Assembly: GCF_001279725.1 (NCBI RefSeq)
Contig: NZ_LGDE01000371.1
Span: forward strand, 1-64,000
Direction of reading: 5' to 3'
From: Streptomyces sp. WM4235
GTDB lineage: Bacteria > Actinomycetota > Actinomycetes > Streptomycetales > Streptomycetaceae
Length of the DNA: 64,000 bases
Made by a program: the position numbers and the translations under genes. The notes beneath the pieces were generated by a model. It saw nothing but the letters and a program-made list of their open reading frames with translations, was not told the origin of the DNA and made no database searches. Shown piece by piece: positions 58,174 to 64,000 of this stretch. Within the stretch, counting starts at the first letter, position 1; every line of letters starts with the position of its first letter.

Positions 58174-58201
58174 TGGACGGTCGCCCGGTCCTCCGTAGGC
58201 T
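58174..58201 (+). promoter_or_regulatory. putative rbpA promoter
   Basis: TGGACG (58174-58179) and TAGGCT (58196-58201) are 16 bp apart. The leader would be about 60 nt. Confidence 0.5.
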
Positions 58202-58266
58202 CGGGCGCCCGCGGCAGCGGACCTCCCCTCGCACTCCGCGGCACCATCACGCAGGGAGTTACGACC

Positions 58267-58602
58267 GTGGCAAGTGGCAACGCGATCCGTGGCAGTCGGG
58301 TCGGAGCGGGGCCGATGGGCGAGGCCGAGCGCGGTGAGTCCGCGCCCCGCCTGCGCATCTCCTTCTGGTGCTCGAACGGGCACGAGACACAGCCCAGCTT
58401 CGCCAGCGACGCGCAGGTGCCGGACACCTGGGACTGCCCGCGCTGCGGGTTCCCGGCCGGCCAGGACCGGGACAACCCGCCGGCTCCGCCGCGCACCGAG
58501 CCGTACAAGACGCACCTGGCGTACGTGCGGGAGCGGCGTACCGATGCCGACGGCGAGGCGATCCTCGCCGAAGCCCTCGCCAAGCTCCGCGGCGAGATCT
58601 GA
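58267..58602 (+). CDS. RbpA-family RNA polymerase-binding protein
   Basis: GTG 58267 follows AGGGAG. The 111-aa protein begins MASGNAIRGSRVGAGPMGEA and has zinc-type residues C35, H39, C57 and C60 (WCSNGHETQ and WDCPRCGFPAG), then a basic C-terminal stretch (YKTHLAYVRERRTDADGEAI). RbpA binds RNA polymerase and the principal sigma factor and stimulates transcription initiation. Streptomyces has more than one paralogue; this one lies at the secG-pgi locus and may not be the main RbpA. Confidence 0.88.
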   Translation: MASGNAIRGSRVGAGPMGEAERGESAPRLRISFWCSNGHETQPSFASDAQVPDTWDCPRCGFPAGQDRDNPPAPPRTEPYKTHLAYVRERRTDADGEAILAEALAKLRGEI

Positions 58603-58649
58603 ACCGTCCGAACCTCGGCCTCCGGCCGGTTCGCACTCAAGAGTGACTT

Positions 58650-58693
58650 GGGGCCCGGCCCCGCGGCAGACACGAACCCGCGGGCCGGGCCCC
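58650..58693 (+). terminator. rbpA terminator
   Basis: A 16-bp stem with one bulged C (58650-58666 with 58678-58693) is followed by TTT, 47 bp after the rbpA stop. Confidence 0.88.
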
Positions 58694-58769
58694 TTTGTGC
58701 GCGTTGGCCCCCTTCACATCCCTTAGGTTGGGGCGTGGCGGGGCACAACAGGACGGAAGAAGTGGGTTG

Positions 58770-60434
58770 ATGTCCGAGATGAACGCAGACACCCGTACGA
58801 GGCTGAACCGGACACCCGAGTGGCTCGCACTCGGCAAGCACCGGGAAGAGCTGGGGCAGACGCATCTGCGGGAGCTGTTCGAGGCGGATCCGAGCCGGGG
58901 CACCGGCTACACCCTGCGGGTCGGCGACCTGCACATCGACTACTCGAAGCACCTCGTGACGGACGAGACGCTCGCGTTGCTCCGCGAACTGGCGTCGGCG
59001 ACCGGCGTGGCCGAGCTGCGCGACGCGATGTTCCGCGGCGAGAAGATCAACACGACCGAGGACCGGGCGGTCCTGCACACCGCCCTGCGCGCCCCGAGGG
59101 ACGCGGTGATCGAGGTGGACGGCGAGAACGTCGTCCCCGGCGTGCACGCCGTCCTCGACAAGATGGCCGCCTTCTCCGAGCAGGTCAGGTCGGGTAAGTG
59201 GACCGGCTTCACGGGCAAGCGCATCAAGAACGTCGTCAACATCGGCATCGGCGGCTCCGACCTGGGCCCGGCGATGGCGTACGAGGCGCTGCGCGCCTTC
59301 GCCGATCGCGGCCTGACGCTGCGGTTCGTCTCCAACGTGGACGGAGCCGACCTGCACGAGGCCGTACGGGACTTCGACCCGGCGGAGACGCTGTTCATCA
59401 TCGCGTCGAAGACCTTCACCACGATCGAGACCATCACCAACGCCACCTCGGCGCGGGAATGGCTCCTCGACGGTCTGGGCGGTGACCAGAGCGCCGTGGC
59501 ACGGCACTTCGTGGCGCTGTCCACCAACGCCGAGAAGGTCACCGGGTTCGGCATCGACCCGGCCAACATGTTCGAGTTCTGGGACTGGGTCGGCGGGCGC
59601 TACTCCTTCGACTCCGCGATCGGCCTCTCGCTGATGATCGCGATCGGCCCGGACGCCTTCCGGGAGATGCTGGACGGCTTCGCGGCCATGGACCGGCACT
59701 TCCGGACCGCCCCGCCGGAGGAGAACGCGCCGCTGCTGATGGGCCTGTTGGGGGTCTGGTACGGCGGGTTCTTCGACGCCCAGTCGCACGCGGTGCTGCC
59801 GTACAGCCATTACCTGTCGCGGTTCACGGCCTACCTCCAGCAGTTGGACATGGAGTCCAACGGCAAGTCGGTGGACCGGGACGGCAACCCGGTGGACTGG
59901 CAGACCGGACCGGTGGTGTGGGGCACGCCCGGCACGAACGGGCAGCACGCGTACTACCAGTTGATCCACCAGGGAACGAAGCTGATCCCGGCTGACTTCA
60001 TCGGGTTCGCCCGGCCGGTGGCGGAACTCTCCGGGCCGCTGAAGGACCAACACGACCTGCTGATGGCGAACTTCTTCGCACAGACGCAGGCGCTGGCCTT
60101 CGGCAAGACCGCCGAGGAGGTGCGGGCGGAGGGCGTCGACGAGGCGCTGGTCGCCCACAAGACGTTCGCGGGCAACCACCCCACGACGACGATCCTCGCG
60201 ACCGAGCTGACGCCCGGGGTGCTGGGGCAGCTGATCGCCCTGTACGAGCACAAGGTGTTCGTCCAGGGCGCGGTGTGGAACATCGACTCCTTCGACCAGT
60301 GGGGAGTCGAGCTCGGCAAGGTGCTCGCCAAGCGGGTGGAACCGGCGCTGACCGAGGGCGCGGACGTGGAGGGCTTCGACCCCTCGACGCGGGCCCTCGT
60401 CGCGACCTACCGCTCGCTGCGCGGCCGGTCCTGA
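58770..60434 (+). CDS. pgi: glucose-6-phosphate isomerase
   Basis: Pgi interconverts glucose 6-phosphate and fructose 6-phosphate. ATG 58770 ([12 protein letters not shown]) is preferred; ATG 58779 is possible. The 554-aa protein shows [47 protein letters not shown] and the Pgi signature [24 protein letters not shown] contains the conserved His-containing site. It is convergent with pgl. Confidence 0.97.
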   Translation: MSEMNADTRTRLNRTPEWLALGKHREELGQTHLRELFEADPSRGTGYTLRVGDLHIDYSKHLVTDETLALLRELASATGVAELRDAMFRGEKINTTEDRAVLHTALRAPRDAVIEVDGENVVPGVHAVLDKMAAFSEQVRSGKWTGFTGKRIKNVVNIGIGGSDLGPAMAYEALRAFADRGLTLRFVSNVDGADLHEAVRDFDPAETLFIIASKTFTTIETITNATSAREWLLDGLGGDQSAVARHFVALSTNAEKVTGFGIDPANMFEFWDWVGGRYSFDSAIGLSLMIAIGPDAFREMLDGFAAMDRHFRTAPPEENAPLLMGLLGVWYGGFFDAQSHAVLPYSHYLSRFTAYLQQLDMESNGKSVDRDGNPVDWQTGPVVWGTPGTNGQHAYYQLIHQGTKLIPADFIGFARPVAELSGPLKDQHDLLMANFFAQTQALAFGKTAEEVRAEGVDEALVAHKTFAGNHPTTTILATELTPGVLGQLIALYEHKVFVQGAVWNIDSFDQWGVELGKVLAKRVEPALTEGADVEGFDPSTRALVATYRSLRGRS

Positions 60435-60440
60435 CCCGGG

Positions 60441-60475
60441 GCGGGGGTGCGGGGGCCCGGCCCCCGCACCCCCGC
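60441..60475. terminator. 16-bp bidirectional terminator between pgi and pgl
   Basis: GCGGGGGTGCGGGGGC (60441-60456) pairs perfectly with GCCCCCGCACCCCCGC (60460-60475) around CCG. Confidence 0.88.
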
Positions 60476-60492
60476 CGTTTGGACGCGGAAGG

Positions 60493-61281
60493 TCAGGCCG
60501 ACGCCGGCGGGTACATGTCCGACGGCAGCTTGGCCGCCGCCGCGCGGTCCAGGAGCCACAGGGTGCGGCTGCGACCGTAGGCCGCCGCCGCCGGGGCCTG
60601 GACGTCGCCCGCGCCGCCGAGCGCGAGCGCCACCGCGCCCGCCTTGTCCTCGCCCGCCGCCAGCAGCCAGACCTCGCGGGCCGCCCGGATCGCCGGAAGG
60701 GTCAGCGAGACCCGGGTCGGCGGCGGCTTCGGGGCGCCGTGCACACCGACCACGGTGCGCTCGGTCTCGCGGGACGCCGGGTGCTCCGGGAACAGCGACG
60801 CCACGTGCGTGTCCGGGCCGACGCCCAGCATCAGCACGTCGAAGCGGGGGACCGGGCCGTGGTCCTCCGGACCCGCCGCCCGCGCGAGTTCCGCCGCGTA
60901 TGCCGCCGCGGCGGCGTCGACGTCCGCCCCGTACGGGCCGTCCGAGGCCGGCATGACGTGGACGCGAGCCGGATGGACCGGCACGGCGTCCAGGAGCGCC
61001 TCGCGGGCCTGGACGTGATTGCGTTCGGGGTCGTCGGCGGGGACGTACCGCTCGTCGCCCCACCACAGGTCGAGCCGCGACCAGTCGATCGCGTCCCGGG
61101 CCGGAGCGGCCGCGAGCGCCGCGAGCAGACCGTTGCCGTTGCGGCCGCCGGTCAGCACCACCGAGGCGCTGCCGCGGGCCGCCTGCGCGTCCACGATCTT
61201 CGTGATGAGCCGGGCCGCCGCGGCCTGGGCCATCAGCTCCTTGTCCCGGTGGACGACGACCTGGGGAGTCGTCATACCCAT
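60493..61281 (-). CDS. pgl: 6-phosphogluconolactonase
   Basis: Pgl hydrolyses 6-phosphogluconolactone in the oxidative pentose-phosphate pathway. ATG 61281 (MGMTTPQVVVH) is chosen; ATG 61275 also fits. The 262-aa protein has TGGRNGNGLLAALA, DLWWGDERYVPADDPERN and MLGVGPDTHVASLFPEHP. The usual Gly in GPDGH is Thr here. It follows opcA after a 92-bp spacer that holds a strong hairpin. Confidence 0.94.
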   Translation of the reverse strand: MGMTTPQVVVHRDKELMAQAAAARLITKIVDAQAARGSASVVLTGGRNGNGLLAALAAAPARDAIDWSRLDLWWGDERYVPADDPERNHVQAREALLDAVPVHPARVHVMPASDGPYGADVDAAAAAYAAELARAAGPEDHGPVPRFDVLMLGVGPDTHVASLFPEHPASRETERTVVGVHGAPKPPPTRVSLTLPAIRAAREVWLLAAGEDKAGAVALALGGAGDVQAPAAAAYGRSRTLWLLDRAAAAKLPSDMYPPASA

Positions 61282-61322
61282 GTGCGTGCCGCCTTCTTGC
61301 TCGTTGCTGCGGGGAAATGGCT

Positions 61323-61366
61323 CGGCCGCCGGTCGGACCCCCTCGCGGGCGTCCGACCGGCGGCCG
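61323..61366 (-). terminator. 16-bp hairpin between opcA and pgl
   Basis: CGGCCGCCGGTCGGAC (61323-61338) pairs perfectly with GTCCGACCGGCGGCCG (61351-61366) over a 12-nt loop. It follows the opcA stop by 7 bp inside an operon. Confidence 0.82.
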
Positions 61367-61373
61367 TGGTGCG

Positions 61374-62429
61374 TCACTTCTTGGCCGGGGCCTTCTTGGC
61401 CGGGGCCTTGGCCGCCGGCTTCGCGGGTGCCTCGGCCTTGGCCGCGGGGTCGTCCGCCTCGCCGGCGGAAGCCTCGGACGTGCCGGTCGGGGCGGCCTTC
61501 TTCGCGTCCAGCCGGTCCACGCCGAACTTCAGCGAGGCCTCGTACGTGTTGTCCGGGTCCAGCCGGCGCAGTTCCTCCGCCAGCAGCTCGGCCGTGTCAC
61601 GACGCTTGAGTGCCACCGCGCGGTCGGGCTGACCCGGCATGCACAGCGTCGCCAGGGCCCCGTCCGCCCGGTCCAGGACGATCACGCCGTCCGTGGTCTC
61701 CAGCCGGACGGCCGTGAGGCCGGGGCCGGTGGAGTGGGTGCGCTTGACCGGTACGCCCAGACGGTCCGCCAGCCACATGGCCAGCAGCTCGCAGCTCGGG
61801 TTGTCGTCCTCGCCCTCGACGGTGGCCGAGACGACGGAGACGCGACTCTGCTGGTCGAGCGCCGCGGCCAGCATCGAACGCCACGGGGTGATCCGGGTCC
61901 AGGACAGGTCCGTGTCACCCGGCGCGTACGCCTCGGCCCGGCTGCCGAGTGCGGCGATCGGGCTCTCCGAGGCGTACGTGTCCGTGATCCGGCGCTGTCC
62001 CAGCGAGCCCAGCGGGTCGCCCGCCAGGCTCGCGGGAGCGCCCTCCGGCCACCAGACCACCACGGGGGCGTCGGGCAGCAGGAGCGGGAGAACCACCGAC
62101 TGGGCGTGGTTGACCAGTTCTCCGTGCATGCGGAGCACGACCGTCTCGCCGGAGCCGGCGTCCGCCCCGACACGGACTTCCGCGTCGAGACGGGCGTCGC
62201 GGCGACTGCGCGGCGAGCGGCTGATCCGCTTGACCACGACGATGATCCGCGAGGGGTGCTCGTGGGATGCGTCGTTCGCCGACTTGAGCGCGTCGTACGC
62301 GTTCTCCTCGTCGGTCACGATCACCAGCGTGAGGACCATGCCGATGGCCGGCGTGCCGATGTCCCGGCGTGCCTGCACCAACGCGGCGTTGATCTTGCTG
62401 GAGGTGGTCTCCGTAAGGTCGATCTTCAT
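61374..62429 (-). CDS. opcA: glucose-6-phosphate dehydrogenase assembly protein OpcA
   Basis: OpcA is needed for full activity of G6PDH in actinobacteria and cyanobacteria, as a redox-linked allosteric partner. The 351-aa protein begins MKIDLTETTSSKINAALVQA and has the OpcA core (APVVVWWPEGAPASLAGDPL, DLSWTRITPWRSMLAAALDQ). A Lys/Ala/Pro-rich tail (PAKKAPAKK) ends it, similar in style to the uvrA and uvrB tails. It overlaps zwf by 4 bp. Confidence 0.96.
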   Translation of the reverse strand: MKIDLTETTSSKINAALVQARRDIGTPAIGMVLTLVIVTDEENAYDALKSANDASHEHPSRIIVVVKRISRSPRSRRDARLDAEVRVGADAGSGETVVLRMHGELVNHAQSVVLPLLLPDAPVVVWWPEGAPASLAGDPLGSLGQRRITDTYASESPIAALGSRAEAYAPGDTDLSWTRITPWRSMLAAALDQQSRVSVVSATVEGEDDNPSCELLAMWLADRLGVPVKRTHSTGPGLTAVRLETTDGVIVLDRADGALATLCMPGQPDRAVALKRRDTAELLAEELRRLDPDNTYEASLKFGVDRLDAKKAAPTGTSEASAGEADDPAAKAEAPAKPAAKAPAKKAPAKK

Positions 62430-63952
62430 GGCCGGCGCCAGCTCCGTCCGTCTCGTGCGAGCATCTCGTCCGCCTCGACCGGTCCCCAGGTGCCCGCCGG
62501 GTACTGCGCGGGCTTGCCGTGCTTGTCCCAGTACTGCTCGATCGGGTCGAGGATGTTCCAGGAGAGCTCGACCTCCTGGTGACGCGGGAAGAGGTTCGCG
62601 TCACCCAGCAGGACGTCGAGGATCAGTCGCTCGTACGCCTCGGGGCTGGACTCCGTGAAGGACTCGCCGTAGGCGAAGTCCATCGTGACGTCCCGGACCT
62701 CCATGGAGGTGCCGGGCACCTTGGAGCCGAAGCGGACCGTCACGCCCTCGTCCGGCTGGACCCGGATGACCAGGGCGTTCTGCCCCAGCTCCTCGGTCGC
62801 GCCCGACTCGAACGGGAGGTACGGGGCCCGCTTGAAGACCACCGCGATCTCGGTCACCCGACGGCCCAGGCGCTTGCCGGTCCGCAGGTAGAACGGGACG
62901 CCCGCCCAGCGACGGTTGTTGATCTCCAGACGGATGGCCGCGTAGGTGTCGGTCTTCGACTTGGGGTCGATGCCGTCCTCTTCGAGGTACCCGACGACCT
63001 TCTCGCCGCCCTGCCAGGCCGCCGAGTACTGGCCGCGCACGGTGTGCTTGCCCAGGTCCTCGGGCAGCTCCACGGCGGTCAGCACCTTGAGCTTCTCCGC
63101 CACCAGCGCCTTCGGGTGGAAGGAGCCGGGCTCCTCCATCGCGGTGAGCGCCAGCAGCTGGAGCAGGTGGTTCTGGATGACGTCACGGGCCGCGCCGATG
63201 CCGTCGTAGTATCCGGCCCGGCCGCCGATGCCGATGTCCTCCGCCATGGTGATCTGCACGTGGTCGACGTACGACCGGTTCCAGATCGGCTCGAACATGG
63301 TGTTGGCGAAGCGGAGCGCCAGGATGTTCTGGACGGTCTCCTTGCCGAGGTAGTGGTCGATCCGGAAGACCTCGTCACGGGGGAAGACCTCGTGGACGAC
63401 CTTGTTGAGCTCTTCCGCGCTCTTCAGGTCGTGGCCGAAGGGCTTCTCGATGACGGCGCGCCGCCACGAGCCTTCCTTCTGCGCCAGACCGTGGTCCTTG
63501 AGCTGCTGGACCACCTTGGGGAAGAACTTCGGCGGGACCGAGAGGTAGAAGGCGAAGTTTCCGCCGGTGCCCTGGGCCTTGTCGAGTTCCTCGATCGTGG
63601 CCTTGAGCGTCTCGAAGGCCGCGTCGTCGTCGAAGTCGCCCTGGACGAAGCGGCAGCCCTGGACGAGCTGCTGCCACACCTCCTCACGGAAGGGGGTGCG
63701 CGAGTGCTCCTTGACCGCGTCGTGCACCTCCTGGGCGAAGTCCTCGTCCTGCCACTCGCGCCGGGCGAACCCGATGAGCGAGAAGCCCGGCGGGAGCAGG
63801 CCGCGGTTGGCGAGGTCGTAGACGGCGGGCATCAGCTTCTTGCGCGACAGGTCACCCGTAACGCCGAAAATGACCAGGCCGGACGGCCCCGCGATGCGCG
63901 GGAGCCGCCGGTCCTGTGCGTCACGAAGCGGGTTCGCTCCGTTCACAGACAA
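62426..63952 (-). CDS. zwf: glucose-6-phosphate 1-dehydrogenase
   Basis: Zwf commits glucose 6-phosphate to the pentose-phosphate pathway and makes NADPH. The 508-aa protein has IFGVTGDLSRKKLMPAVYDL (coenzyme site), EKPFGHDLKSAEELNK and the active-site RIDHYLGKETVQN. The start is TTG 63952, because GGAGG lies 10 nt upstream; GTG 63946 is spaced less well. It begins 5 bp after the stop of the gene before it. Confidence 0.97.
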   Translation of the reverse strand: MSVNGANPLRDAQDRRLPRIAGPSGLVIFGVTGDLSRKKLMPAVYDLANRGLLPPGFSLIGFARREWQDEDFAQEVHDAVKEHSRTPFREEVWQQLVQGCRFVQGDFDDDAAFETLKATIEELDKAQGTGGNFAFYLSVPPKFFPKVVQQLKDHGLAQKEGSWRRAVIEKPFGHDLKSAEELNKVVHEVFPRDEVFRIDHYLGKETVQNILALRFANTMFEPIWNRSYVDHVQITMAEDIGIGGRAGYYDGIGAARDVIQNHLLQLLALTAMEEPGSFHPKALVAEKLKVLTAVELPEDLGKHTVRGQYSAAWQGGEKVVGYLEEDGIDPKSKTDTYAAIRLEINNRRWAGVPFYLRTGKRLGRRVTEIAVVFKRAPYLPFESGATEELGQNALVIRVQPDEGVTVRFGSKVPGTSMEVRDVTMDFAYGESFTESSPEAYERLILDVLLGDANLFPRHQEVELSWNILDPIEQYWDKHGKPAQYPAGTWGPVEADEMLARDGRSWRRP

Positions 63953-63957
63953 AGTGT

Positions 63958-64000
63958 TCAGGCCTCCGTGGGGGCAAGGCGCACGAGTTCCGCCTCGGTC
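63958..64000 (-). CDS. 3' end of an upstream gene, probably transaldolase
   Basis: The last 13 codons read TEAELVRLAPTEA and end at TGA 63960-63958. Only the tail is present. Transaldolase (tal) is the usual neighbour before zwf in Streptomyces, so that identity is an inference from gene order. Confidence 0.5.
   Translation of the reverse strand, partial: TEAELVRLAPTEA

Overview
This is a high-GC actinobacterial chromosome segment, almost certainly from a Streptomyces. The evidence is a third-position G/C bias in every gene, frequent GTG/TTG starts, a sortase-anchored chaplin, the developmental regulator whiA, an RbpA-family protein, a mycothiol-type DinB protein, OpcA, and a core gene order that I recall as matching S. 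coelicolor: rpsA - coaE - uvrB - TerD/TerC - uvrA - uvrC - rapZ - yvcK - whiA - gap - pgk - tpiA - secG - rbpA - pgi - pgl - opcA - zwf. No tRNA, rRNA, insertion sequence, prophage or CRISPR array was recognised.

Layout. 1-5 kb: the Pro/Thr-rich tail of a truncated gene, a 46-aa membrane peptide with a DUF3068 protein, then a minus-strand methyltransferase-hrpB pair. 5-9.7 kb: rpsA with a strong promoter and structured leader, PAC2, coaE, a TPR protein and a small membrane protein. 9.7-21 kb (accessory): a secreted protein, a membrane-anchored HTH protein, an SNF2 helicase with its SWIM partner, a HAD protein, a long chaplin, DUF2293, a cupin, a WGR/beta-propeller protein and a kinase-like protein. 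21-28 kb: a lipoprotein, the pseudouridine catabolic pair psuG-psuK, a cupin, an MFS exporter, an O6-alkylguanine transferase and a secreted glycerophosphodiesterase. 28-34 kb: uvrB, two TerD-type genes and terC behind a probable manganese riboswitch. 34-46 kb: transporter, MBL hydrolase, MDMPI enzyme, a frameshifted uvrA, a TetR/oxidoreductase pair, a sugar kinase, a Rieske lipoprotein, a regulator/cysteine-protease pair and a second frameshifted gene. 46-51 kb: the uvrC-rapZ-yvcK-whiA operon. 51-64 kb: a secreted M14 peptidase, then the lower-glycolysis operon (gap, pgk, tpiA, secG), rbpA, pgi and the oxidative pentose-phosphate genes (pgl, opcA, zwf, and probably the tail of tal).

The most interesting signal is regulatory. 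Five promoters in or near this window fit the SOS-independent DNA-damage promoter known from mycobacteria (TTGTCRGTG, 8 nt, TANNNT; activator PafBC). They lie before uvrB, uvrC, the alkyltransferase gene, the SNF2-SWIM pair and the WGR/beta-propeller gene. At uvrB, uvrC and the alkyltransferase the predicted transcription start falls on or next to the start codon, implying leaderless mRNAs. The uvrC promoter would also drive rapZ, yvcK and whiA, which could link DNA damage to development. Other notable points are the interrupted uvrA frame, a TerD domain fused to an FtsK-like domain with no visible Walker A motif, and a recurring class of 18-21 bp tandem repeats placed just downstream of, or across, stop codons.
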